Source: Saccharofermentans sp.
GTDB taxonomy: Bacteria > Bacillota > Clostridia > Saccharofermentanales > Saccharofermentanaceae
Direction of reading: 5' to 3'
Assembly: GCA_024688685.1 (NCBI GenBank)
Contig: JAILDX010000039.1
Coordinates: 62,001-126,000, forward strand
Length of the DNA stretch: 64,000 bases
Within the stretch, counting starts at the first letter, position 1; every line of letters begins with the position of its first letter. Both the position numbers and the translations under genes were made by a program. Below, in pieces: positions 51,036 to 59,134 of this stretch. The notes beneath the pieces were generated by a model. It worked only from the letters and a program-made list of their open reading frames with translations. It did not search any database and was not told the origin of the DNA.

Positions 51036-52540
51036 GCGAATACATTATTAATATCGAACATGTAAGTTTTAAGTATAAGGGTTCTGATGAAGGCCTTCTT
51101 AAAGATACCTCTCTGACTGTCACAAAAGGAGATACTCTTCTTCTTACAGGTGCATCAGGCTCGGGAAAGACCACATTGATAAGACTTATAAACGGACTTA
51201 TTCCTCACTACTATCAAGGTGAGCTTGAAGGCAAAGTCACAGTATCCGGACGCGATATCGGCAATACAGAACTATATGAGCTTGCCGGGGTCGTCGGTAC
51301 CGTTTTTCAAAATCCGAGAAGCCAGTTTTTTTCCATCGATACTGACGGAGAGATCGTTTTCGGACCGGAGAATGTCGGACTGGATCCTGACGAAATACTG
51401 AAGCGTAAGCAGACCGTAGTAAATGAGATGCATATTGGGAAACTGCTCGGAAGAAGTCTTTTCGAGCTCTCGGGAGGTGAGAAGCAGAGCATCGCGTGCG
51501 CTTCGGTATCAGCACTTTTGCCTGAGATCATCTTGCTTGATGAACCATCGTCGAATCTCGATCAGGGTGCTATCTCAAAACTTCACGATCAGATTGTTCA
51601 ATGGCAGGCTCAGGGCAAGACTATTGTTATCTCTGAGCACAGACTCTGGTATTTAAAAGACATCGTTGACCGCGTGATCTATATGAATGCGGGGCAGATC
51701 GCTCATGAATGGAGCGGAGAAGAATTCGCTTCATTCGACAGCAAAAGGATAAACGAATTAAAGCTCAGGCCTTTGGTTGTGCCTGATATACTGTCACGCG
51801 GGTGCGATGGTGATTGCGAATGCAAAGAAACATGTGACAAGGTTACAGAAGTCCCGGAGTCTGAAGGAATTATTCTGAAGGATTTCTTTTTCTCATATCA
51901 CCGGAATCCGTATCTTATCTGGAAGAAGAGCTTTAAGGAGAATGATCCTAACCTGAGTCTCTGTATCCCGAGACTTGTTCTGCCAAAAGGGAAGGTCATA
52001 GGCGTTATCGGTAAGAACGGTACGGGCAAGTCGACTTTTCTTAAATGTGTATGCGGTCTGCAAAAGGAATGCAAGGGCAGGATCGAAGCTGACGGCAAAG
52101 AGTATAAAGGCAAAGGCAGGCTGAAGTTCAGCTATATGGTAATGCAGGACGTGAACCACCAGTTGTTTACTGACAGCGTTGAAGCCGAGATCCTTCTCTC
52201 GATGGCTGAAGAAGATAAAACCCGCTGTGATGAGATCCTGGCAAGCCTCGGTATCCTGGAATTCAAAGATAAGCACCCGATGGCTCTGTCTGGCGGTCAG
52301 AAACAGCGTGTGGCAATAGCTTCGGCAATCGCAGCCGATTCTAAGCTTATGCTCTTTGATGAGCCTACGTCAGGACTGGATTTCTCGCACATGGAAAAAG
52401 TCGGAGAGCTGTTGAAAGTCCTGGCTCAATCGGGTAATACTGTACTTGTGGCCACACACGACCCGGAGCTCATTGATCTCTGCTGTGATTATATTTTGTG
52501 TATTGAGAATGGTAAACTCGGATACCTGAAAAAGGTTTAA
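51032..52540 (+). CDS. ECF transporter ATPase, two ABC domains in one chain
   Basis: A 502-residue fusion of two EcfA-type ATPases. Domain 1: Walker A GASGSGKTT, signature LSGGEKQS, Walker B IILLDEPSSNLD. Domain 2 (from about 280): Walker A GKNGTGKST, signature LSGGQKQR, Walker B MLFDEPTSGLD. A cysteine-rich linker (CDGDCECKETC, about 255-265) joins them, unusual for this family and possibly metal-binding. It completes a dedicated group I ECF importer. The stop is 2 bp from that of the convergent hydrolase-like gene. Confidence 0.93.
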   Translation: MSEYIINIEHVSFKYKGSDEGLLKDTSLTVTKGDTLLLTGASGSGKTTLIRLINGLIPHYYQGELEGKVTVSGRDIGNTELYELAGVVGTVFQNPRSQFFSIDTDGEIVFGPENVGLDPDEILKRKQTVVNEMHIGKLLGRSLFELSGGEKQSIACASVSALLPEIILLDEPSSNLDQGAISKLHDQIVQWQAQGKTIVISEHRLWYLKDIVDRVIYMNAGQIAHEWSGEEFASFDSKRINELKLRPLVVPDILSRGCDGDCECKETCDKVTEVPESEGIILKDFFFSYHRNPYLIWKKSFKENDPNLSLCIPRLVLPKGKVIGVIGKNGTGKSTFLKCVCGLQKECKGRIEADGKEYKGKGRLKFSYMVMQDVNHQLFTDSVEAEILLSMAEEDKTRCDEILASLGILEFKDKHPMALSGGQKQRVAIASAIAADSKLMLFDEPTSGLDFSHMEKVGELLKVLAQSGNTVLVATHDPELIDLCCDYILCIENGKLGYLKKV

Positions 52541-52542
52541 GC

Positions 52543-53244
52543 CTATTTTATTTTTCTGCTTACCAGGAATCCGTTCTCATCTTTATCGATTACAAATTCT
52601 TCAGCTAAAGGATTTTTGTTCCCGACAACGCAATAATCACACATCGGGCTGTTGCCGCAAGTCCCGCAGCGTATAAGAGTGCCGTGGATCTGTTCGATTC
52701 CGAAATAATCTGAGTTGCACATTAGAGGCAGTACGTGAAGCAGATCATGCTTTTTGGCAAACTCCGCATTGGGACACTGCGTAAAATGATACCTCGCAAT
52801 GTGGTTCTCTTTATCATATGGTTCGTCAACATTTATGAATCCGGCCGGATACTTTACGATGTCTCGTCTGTCTCCGTCTCCCGATTTCTTAAAGATCTTG
52901 TTGATCAACCACATATTGGAAGGCCTGTTAAGATCAAATACCTTTCCAAGATTTACAAAAGCACCCATGAACATATTCGATACAAAATCCTGCAATTCAG
53001 ATACAGGCGGTTGATCCGGAAGAGAGGGATACAGGGAAAAGATCAAAAGCCCGCCGTAAATAGCCATTGCATGACCGTTCTTCTTCCCGCCGTAATCCGG
53101 AAGATCCGGAAGATAAGTGTTATATTGCTCTACAGTTTTTTCCCAGATCAAACCCGCTTGGTCGCTGCCGTATCTTTCACAAAGCCAATTCTTTACAGGC
53201 TTGCAATATGGGAGTTTATTGACCGGAATATGATTACTAACCAT
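52543..53244 (-). CDS. L-2-amino-thiazoline-4-carboxylate hydrolase family protein, copy 5
   Basis: A 233-residue protein. The pattern ARYHFTQCPNAEFAKKHDL, LMCNSDYF, and LIRCGTCGNSPMCDYCVVG follows the family, with extra cysteines in the last part. It lacks the TQTLGTGG form of copies 2 and 3. It is the last gene of a ten-gene operon running from 59033. ATG 53244 overlaps the nitroreductase stop by one base. Confidence 0.7.
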   Translation of the reverse strand: MVSNHIPVNKLPYCKPVKNWLCERYGSDQAGLIWEKTVEQYNTYLPDLPDYGGKKNGHAMAIYGGLLIFSLYPSLPDQPPVSELQDFVSNMFMGAFVNLGKVFDLNRPSNMWLINKIFKKSGDGDRRDIVKYPAGFINVDEPYDKENHIARYHFTQCPNAEFAKKHDLLHVLPLMCNSDYFGIEQIHGTLIRCGTCGNSPMCDYCVVGNKNPLAEEFVIDKDENGFLVSRKIK

Positions 53245-53912
53245 TACACCCACTCAAAGTTCTCCCTTCCGGCACCGAGCTCGAAATGATGTTTCACGAT
53301 ACCTTTATCAATTCCGGACATTGGTCCGCTCTTATATGTCAGACAAACCTTATTGCCTTCGCCGGTGATAGTGAAAGCCTGCTGATTAATCGCAGTCGGT
53401 GCAAGGAGAGCCGCCTCAACACCGTTCTTAAACCACTCCGGAGCTTCGCCGGCATAACTGCTGACCTGATCCATTCTCTTACTTTTATGTGGCACTCCCT
53501 GTGTCTTGCCGTGACCTACAGCGATAATGCTCACGATCTTCTTACCGCTGACAAATCCTTCAACATATTTTCTGCTGAAAGTTCCTGCCATCCACCATGT
53601 GTTAAGACCGTTCATCTGAGCATAAAGGCATAGATCGGATCCTGCATATCCGAGCATCTCATCTACTTTTTCGCGATTATCAGCTGCCAAAACGAAATAG
53701 GAATACACACCCGTTCCGCCCATAAGAGTTTTGCCCAAAAGACTAACCGGTGTCTTCTCACTCTCGATCAGCGCAATCGAAAGGCTAAACTTATTGTTCA
53801 GTTCATCAACTCTTGATTTCAGAATGATTTTTTCAGAATCTGACAGAGGCGTTCCGTCAAACTTTCTGACTGTGTGCCTTTCAGTCATTGCCTTCTTCAT
53901 TTGCTCTGTCAT
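53244..53912 (-). CDS. Nitroreductase-family flavoprotein
   Basis: A 222-residue FMN-dependent reductase: TERHTVRKFDGTPL start, GVYSYFVLAADN, NGLNTWWMAGTF and LLAPTAINQQAF match the family that reduces nitro groups, quinones or ring systems with NAD(P)H. ATG 53912 follows AGGAG. The operon context (hydrolase-like proteins, methyltransferase) suggests it reduces a small organic substrate; an iron-chelate reductase role is only a guess. Confidence 0.88.
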   Translation of the reverse strand: MTEQMKKAMTERHTVRKFDGTPLSDSEKIILKSRVDELNNKFSLSIALIESEKTPVSLLGKTLMGGTGVYSYFVLAADNREKVDEMLGYAGSDLCLYAQMNGLNTWWMAGTFSRKYVEGFVSGKKIVSIIAVGHGKTQGVPHKSKRMDQVSSYAGEAPEWFKNGVEAALLAPTAINQQAFTITGEGNKVCLTYKSGPMSGIDKGIVKHHFELGAGRENFEWV

Positions 53913-53948
53913 ATTGTTCTCCTGTACAGCAGTTCGGATTTCAGACAA

Positions 53949-54449
53949 TTATACTACACTCGTGCACACCCATGCTGCTATTGCTGATGCTGCCGGGAAA
54001 ATTACGATCAGCTTCAACAACTGACTCTTGATGTTATAACCGTATTTCCTGTTTGTGTATACCGGCGTTACCTCAGGCGTAAAGGACTGGAAAAAGCTAA
54101 ACTTACAAAGCAGGAAATAATCGAAAAAGATCATATCGTATATTTTATAAATCGTAAAAATCGAGACGAACCTGAAAAAGAACTGCCAGAATGTAAAGTC
54201 ACTTCTGAAGCCGTCCCATATTGATACAACACCAACTCCCAGGATCATGGCCATACTCATTATCATTAAGACCCATCCTATCCTGCGGGCCCCGTAGAAC
54301 TCCTCTTCTTTTCTGTCTATTACAAGCTCAAGTGCTTCCTTCGGAGCAGAAGAAAACAGTTTCTTATCCTTGATAAATACAACTGCCGATATAAGCATAA
54401 GAGTTATTGCCACACAAAAGACGAGGGAAAGAAATAGAGTTAAAAGCAT
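53949..54449 (-). CDS. Membrane protein, distant member of the IPGTED family (copy 3)
   Basis: A 166-residue protein with four hydrophobic segments (3-24, 58-80, 90-112, 140-162). The third is followed by IYDMIFFDYFLLCKFSFFQSFTPE, which lines up with the WFD..V.D..W...IPGTED region of the proteins at 38762 and 56619, though the IPGTED words are replaced. Function unknown. It lies between the methyltransferase and the nitroreductase in one operon. Confidence 0.65.
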   Translation of the reverse strand: MLLTLFLSLVFCVAITLMLISAVVFIKDKKLFSSAPKEALELVIDRKEEEFYGARRIGWVLMIMSMAMILGVGVVSIWDGFRSDFTFWQFFFRFVSIFTIYKIYDMIFFDYFLLCKFSFFQSFTPEVTPVYTNRKYGYNIKSQLLKLIVIFPAASAIAAWVCTSVV

Positions 54450-54463
54450 TCTTAATCATCCTC

Positions 54464-55087
54464 CTACTTAACCGCAACAACTGCAATCCACGGCTTGCCT
54501 TCAAAATGATCTGATGTGACGGAAGAAAAACCTGCTGCTTTAAGCGCTGATTCAATCTGTTCGATCGAATAGCACTTCATTCCGTCAATGATCTTCTCGA
54601 ATTTGAGGCTGACATCGTCAGTGCCGTCTGATTCATTTACGATCATGAAAACTCCTCCGGGCTTCAGCACTTTTGCAACTTCTGAAAAACACTTTTCGAG
54701 TCCGGGCCAGAAATAGATAGTCTCAAATGCTGTGGCCAGATCATAAATCTCCACAGGAAGATCCAGGTTGGAAACATCACCCCGCATCACACTGATCCTT
54801 CCTGCGTTAATCAGATCGTTGTTATAATCAGTTGCTTTGGCGACGGATACTTCAGAATAATCGATTGCGGTAACTTTTGCGGATGGGTATTTCTTTGCAA
54901 GTTCACCTGCATTTCTTCCTCCACCGCAGCCGACTTCCAGTATCTTTGAGGGAACTATCTCCGGCAGATGTGACATACCCCAGTCAGCCATCTTTGCGTG
55001 ACCGCTGTTCATGCCGTTTACCATCATCTTGCCCAGAGTGCCCTCCGGTTTTCTCGTCTGGTTTACAAATTTTCTGTAAAGTCCCAT
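54464..55087 (-). CDS. Class I SAM-dependent methyltransferase
   Basis: A 207-residue methyltransferase: KILEVGCGGGRNAGELA (motif I), VTAIDYSEVSVAKA, VMRGDVSNLDLP, EVAKVLKPGGVFMIV. It is unlike the methyltransferase at 44058 except in fold. ATG 55087 follows AGAAGGAGAG. It lies one base after the alpha/beta hydrolase gene. Confidence 0.92.
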   Translation of the reverse strand: MGLYRKFVNQTRKPEGTLGKMMVNGMNSGHAKMADWGMSHLPEIVPSKILEVGCGGGRNAGELAKKYPSAKVTAIDYSEVSVAKATDYNNDLINAGRISVMRGDVSNLDLPVEIYDLATAFETIYFWPGLEKCFSEVAKVLKPGGVFMIVNESDGTDDVSLKFEKIIDGMKCYSIEQIESALKAAGFSSVTSDHFEGKPWIAVVAVK

Positions 55088-55088
55088 T

Positions 55089-55985
55089 TCAAACTCTCCT
55101 TCTATCTAAAATGTAATCTGACATCATTCTTACTGCTTCTCTTCCTTCCGGGAAGTATTTCACAAGTGCCCAGTCGTGGCACATTGGCTGCTCAACACAG
55201 GCAAGTGAAACCCTGGCAATTTTTAACTGCTCAATGTAATTTCTGACATGCGGATAAAACAACTCGTGTGTTCCGTAAAACAGGAGCATCGTTGGAAAAC
55301 CATTGTAATCGATGTATTCAGGACTTATGTCAGGACTGTCCAAAGGCACATTCCTGCACCAGTTTTCAGCTATCAGATCATTCATCGCCACGGTAAGGAT
55401 CGGATCATAAGGTTCCATCTCTTTCCTTATATCCCTGTTGCGCCCGTTCTCAAGACCGCAAGCCGGTGATATGACGATCAGCCCTGACGGTTTATCTTTA
55501 AGCCTGTACGCAAGACTCAGAATCAGATTTGCACCTGCAGAATCGCCCATAAAGACAATATCTTCTGGATCGTAGTCTTTCAGGATAACGTCATAGTAAA
55601 GTCTTTCAAGCCATTCAAGTGCAACTCTGACATTATGCTTCGGTGCCAGCGGATAGTGCGCGATAATTATCTCCGCACCTGTCATGACCGCCAGACTTTT
55701 AGCCGTGTCGTAATGAACTTTTTCTGCTCTTGCCATTCCGCCTCCGCCGGGCAGGAATAACACCGCTTTTTTTGAATTATTCTTTGGCTTTTCTGCACGT
55801 ATTCTATGTACAGTAAATCCTTCAAAAGATATCTCTTTAATATCAAGACCTGAGTACATACTTCGTGGCAGCTTTATCACATCTTTGCCGGATATCAGAT
55901 CCGACATACTCCCTTTCGGTCCCCCTCCCGGAAACCGGTTAAGAATGAAGCATCCTTTCTCAGCCACTTTATAGATAAAACTCAT
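55089..55985 (-). CDS. Alpha/beta hydrolase (HSL-like esterase family)
   Basis: A 298-residue hydrolase. Oxyanion motif LFLPGGGGMA replaces the usual HGGG, nucleophile elbow GDSAGANL contains the serine, and a histidine lies in PMCHDWALVK near the end. There is no signal peptide. It is likely a cytosolic esterase or lactonase for an acyl substrate; in iron-chelate pathways such enzymes open ester-type siderophores, which is a possible role here. Confidence 0.88.
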   Translation of the reverse strand: MSFIYKVAEKGCFILNRFPGGGPKGSMSDLISGKDVIKLPRSMYSGLDIKEISFEGFTVHRIRAEKPKNNSKKAVLFLPGGGGMARAEKVHYDTAKSLAVMTGAEIIIAHYPLAPKHNVRVALEWLERLYYDVILKDYDPEDIVFMGDSAGANLILSLAYRLKDKPSGLIVISPACGLENGRNRDIRKEMEPYDPILTVAMNDLIAENWCRNVPLDSPDISPEYIDYNGFPTMLLFYGTHELFYPHVRNYIEQLKIARVSLACVEQPMCHDWALVKYFPEGREAVRMMSDYILDRRRV

Positions 55986-55998
55986 ACTTTATTCACCA

Positions 55999-56622
55999 CT
56001 ATATAAGCAGCATCAGACCAAGAAACATAAAGGCTCCGCTCCAGTTCGAAGCACCGCCTATCCTTGTAAGAAAGAGCACAGCCGCAGCCGGAATGAAATT
56101 GAACACACAAGCCCACTGCGGAAGCGATGTGGCACCACTTACAACAGCAATGAAAAGAACAACACCTAATGTGAGCATTCCGATGTAGCAGAAGATCATG
56201 GTAAGCGATGTATCTTTCATAAACTTCACTATAGCCTGACGCGCTTCTTCAGTCCTTCTCATCTGAACGTAGAACCATTCGCTGACACCGCAGAACACAT
56301 GGTGCGCAACACCAAAGGCTAATAGGATGCCGTCTGCAATAAGGATAATTACCGCATAAGTTTTGGAGAATTCAGACATCCATAAATAGAGTCCGTAATA
56401 TCCGCACGCTACCATAAGAAGTGCAAAGCAGCCTGCAAGCATTGATATCAGAGGATTCCTGAGAGGCATATTTGCAAAGGTATCAGACAGGAATTTGTTG
56501 TCCGACATTTTTGTTACATCAAGCTTCTTACCGCCCGGCACATAGGTAATAAGGCAGTCGCAGCAGCCGCAGATGAGATGACCGATCACGGCAATCAGAA
56601 ATAAGATCTTTATTAAACTCAT
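55999..56622 (-). CDS. Multi-pass membrane protein (DUF6796-like), copy b
   Basis: A 207-residue protein with six hydrophobic segments and the motif CGCCDCLITYVPGG in the first loop. The protein at 57107-57802 shows CGVGDWLIGYEPEGG in the same place. The extra cysteines in this copy (GCCDC) are notable. Function unknown. ATG 56622 overlaps the stop of the IPGTED gene as ATGA. Confidence 0.72.
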   Translation of the reverse strand: MSLIKILFLIAVIGHLICGCCDCLITYVPGGKKLDVTKMSDNKFLSDTFANMPLRNPLISMLAGCFALLMVACGYYGLYLWMSEFSKTYAVIILIADGILLAFGVAHHVFCGVSEWFYVQMRRTEEARQAIVKFMKDTSLTMIFCYIGMLTLGVVLFIAVVSGATSLPQWACVFNFIPAAAVLFLTRIGGASNWSGAFMFLGLMLLI

Positions 56623-57110
56623 ATAAACCTCCCGATAAAAAAAACTAGCCCCGCGATGATCGCAGCACCGAAAATCCATATTCCCGTGAGGATGATCCTC
56701 TTCCTAAACATCTGCTTCCATGTCTGAACATAAGGAATATCCTCGGTCCCCGGTATTACCCAAAGTCTGCTCTTTGCGACCCATATCTTATCTATCACGA
56801 TCCCGTCAAACCAGTTCATGACCTCAAGGAATAAAAGCGCCTGAAGATATGCCGGAAGAAAACTCTTTACCTGATTCCAGATTGCGATTATAGCTATGAG
56901 AGCAATGGTCATAACCGTAAAGAAAGCAATCATGAATATCTTTCTTTTCTTTGAGACAGTCTGTCTGTCGGTAAGACCTAAATCATATACACGTTCCTGT
57001 ACAGGCTTGGGATAGAAATATAAAGCATTCATGGCATTGTTGCCGACACCGAGCTTTACCATCAGTAAAAACAAACCGCAGTATAAGATCAGTTGAAGTG
57101 CGAGCATCAT
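56619..57110 (-). CDS. Membrane protein of the WFD...IPGTED family, copy 2
   Basis: A 163-residue protein with four hydrophobic segments. VYDLGLTDRQ lies after the first, and NWFDGIVIDKIW with VIPGTEDI near the third. It matches the copy at 38762-39253 in length and layout. Both ends overlap neighbours as ATGA, so it lies inside a tightly packed operon between the two DUF6796-like genes. This suggests the three products form one membrane complex. Confidence 0.75.
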   Translation of the reverse strand: MMLALQLILYCGLFLLMVKLGVGNNAMNALYFYPKPVQERVYDLGLTDRQTVSKKRKIFMIAFFTVMTIALIAIIAIWNQVKSFLPAYLQALLFLEVMNWFDGIVIDKIWVAKSRLWVIPGTEDIPYVQTWKQMFRKRIILTGIWIFGAAIIAGLVFFIGRFI

Positions 57111-57802
57111 GTGTTAACCTTGCCTTCTTTATTAACTGCAAAATAAAACGCAAGACACATAAATGCATATCCCCATGATTCGCCGCACGCGGTGAGGAAA
57201 GACAGTTTGCTTCCCATAGCAACCATTACCGCAGCTACTATCTTTGCTGCTATGCTGAGTCCCATCGGGCACAGGATAAATGCAGCTTTATTAATGCCGA
57301 GTTTTCCTTTCAGAGTGAAATACATATATGCAATTGTCACGGGAATATCGCACAGATAACACCATATAACGAATGGGATCAATGCTGTCGCAACAGGTAT
57401 AAGAAAAACTGAATCAGCCGCGGTAATATCAAGACCTGCGCGAAGCGCTGCCTGGATCAGCATAAGGACAATACAGCATGCGATATGGAAAGATACAAAC
57501 ATCATGGGTGCAGACTTCAGACCAAAACCCATGAGCTTATACATTTTCGAGTCTCTCGAAATGCCTTTCATATCAAGCGTTTCCATTATTGCCGGCGCGA
57601 AATAAAGACATCCGAATCCCGATAAGATCCCGAAAAAGAATGACAACACATAGAACCATGTGGGCACTCCTGATATTGCTGTGGTGGTAATACCATAGAT
57701 CAACTTCTCTCCGCCTTCCGGTTCATAACCTATCAACCAGTCACCGACACCACATAAAAGCAGGGATATAAAACCAAAGATGAATGCTGATTTCTTACTC
57801 AT
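57107..57802 (-). CDS. Multi-pass membrane protein (DUF6796-like), copy a
   Basis: A 231-residue protein with seven hydrophobic segments and the loop motif CGVGDWLIGYEPEGG. It is longer than copy b and shares little else by eye. Function unknown. ATG 57802 follows AAGGTG; a GTG two codons upstream is less likely. Confidence 0.72.
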   Translation of the reverse strand: MSKKSAFIFGFISLLLCGVGDWLIGYEPEGGEKLIYGITTTAISGVPTWFYVLSFFFGILSGFGCLYFAPAIMETLDMKGISRDSKMYKLMGFGLKSAPMMFVSFHIACCIVLMLIQAALRAGLDITAADSVFLIPVATALIPFVIWCYLCDIPVTIAYMYFTLKGKLGINKAAFILCPMGLSIAAKIVAAVMVAMGSKLSFLTACGESWGYAFMCLAFYFAVNKEGKVNT

Positions 57803-57804
57803 GT

Positions 57805-58461
57805 TCACACCTTCTTTTTATATCCGCAGTCACAGTATGGACCACCTGATGCAAGTGTGTACTCTCTTACGAAGTTAGATGCTCCGCCAAGATCACTCAT
57901 GACATAATCAAGGTGGCACATAGCCGGAACATATTCGTAAAGATCGTATTCTTTCATGAGCGTGCAGATACCGCACTTAAAGAATCTTGCTTCATATCCG
58001 CTTCCATCTTCATACGGGATGTAATCCATATTCCACGAATACGGATTGCGATCGGCCGCTTTCAGTTTCGCCGTTGCTTTCATTGAAGCGATATCTTTTT
58101 CAGAGAACTTATTCTTTCCGCTCTTCCTGCACATTTTCTTCAGGAACGGTATCGTCATCGAATCCTCATAATATCTTGTAACCGATGGCACTTCAGGCTT
58201 TTGAGGCAGATTACTCAGAAATGATATCAGCATTGCACAGTTAACTATGTTTGTTTTAAACCGGTCTCCCTTCTCAAATTCAGGAAGTTTCTCTATGATA
58301 CTTCTGTATTTCTTCTTTGCACTGATCCTTACTGTTTTTGCTTCATCGGCAGTCAGACCGAGGTCACTTACCAGATTTTTCTCAAAAGAACCTTTAAGCA
58401 GCATCCACATTCCCATTGGCATTCCTGAGTATTTCATATGTTTATTCAGAATGTGCTTCAC
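57805..58461 (-). CDS. L-2-amino-thiazoline-4-carboxylate hydrolase family protein, copy 4
   Basis: A 218-residue protein: YEARFFKCGICTLMKEYDL, MCHLDYV, then REYTLASGGPYCDCGY. The family order of cysteine, CxxD and final CD-aromatic is kept, though weaker than in copies 2 and 3. It starts with GTG overlapping the stop of copy 3 as GTGA. Confidence 0.72.
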   Translation of the reverse strand: MKHILNKHMKYSGMPMGMWMLLKGSFEKNLVSDLGLTADEAKTVRISAKKKYRSIIEKLPEFEKGDRFKTNIVNCAMLISFLSNLPQKPEVPSVTRYYEDSMTIPFLKKMCRKSGKNKFSEKDIASMKATAKLKAADRNPYSWNMDYIPYEDGSGYEARFFKCGICTLMKEYDLYEYVPAMCHLDYVMSDLGGASNFVREYTLASGGPYCDCGYKKKV

Positions 58462-59033
58462 TTCTTATAGAAGTGGAAGTCGCAGCATTCCCCTCCTTTT
58501 CCGAGTGTCTGTGTCCTTGTGAAGCCAAGCTTTCTCAGGTTCCCGTAAGTTACGTCATCGACATCACAGAATGCGGAGCACAGTTCAGGGCATCCGAATT
58601 CCTTGCATGCGTTATGCCACAGGCAGTCAGTAATAGTGATGTCGTAAAAATCCTTGTCTTCGGTCTGATCGCTTTTCTGAAGATCAGTAGTCCTCATGAT
58701 TTTCAGAAAAGTCCTGCTGTATACCCTGTAAAAACAGGGCACGATCTCAAGGGCAGCCGTACTCTTATGCTTCTGCTTCCCGATAACTTCGACCATGTAT
58801 TTATGTGTCAGATCATATGCACTTTCAGACAGCTTTTCATCAGCCTTGAGCGCTTTATACAAAGCGACACGAGGCAAGATTGTCTTGGTCAGCGTCTTAT
58901 ACTGATTGGGCGTCCTGCCGCTCAGGGATGCAGCGTATTCAGAATAAACAGACGACTGGGCTTTAAATACCCTCTCCGCATCGTCTCCGATTACCTTTTT
59001 CAGCCATTTATGAATCTGTTTCTGCTGATCCAT
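58458..59033 (-). CDS. L-2-amino-thiazoline-4-carboxylate hydrolase family protein, copy 3
   Basis: A 191-residue protein ending in the clear pattern ITITDCLWHNACKEFGCPE, FCDVDDV, FTRTQTLGKGGECCDFHFY. It is closest to copy 2. It is first in the ten-gene operon (59033 to 52543). The start is ATG 59033 after GAGG; a GTG four codons upstream is possible. Two iron boxes lie 17 and 57 bp upstream. Confidence 0.8.
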   Translation of the reverse strand: MDQQKQIHKWLKKVIGDDAERVFKAQSSVYSEYAASLSGRTPNQYKTLTKTILPRVALYKALKADEKLSESAYDLTHKYMVEVIGKQKHKSTAALEIVPCFYRVYSRTFLKIMRTTDLQKSDQTEDKDFYDITITDCLWHNACKEFGCPELCSAFCDVDDVTYGNLRKLGFTRTQTLGKGGECCDFHFYKK

Positions 59034-59049
59034 TTCATACCTCACACTT

Positions 59050-59105
59050 GTTAACCAAGGCTAACTTCCATCCTATTCTATCACCTTGGGTTAGTTTGTG
59101 CTAAC
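59050..59105 (-). promoter_or_regulatory. Promoter region of the ten-gene operon with two iron boxes
   Basis: GTTAAC-CAAG-GCTAAC (59050-59065) and GTTAGT-TTGT-GCTAAC (59090-59105) are 40 bp apart. Between them a minus TAGAAT (59075-59080 region) with weak -35 TTAGCA suggests a promoter flanked by operators. Confidence 0.7.
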
Positions 59106-59134
59106 TAAAAATGCAGGTAATCCATATATTTTTT

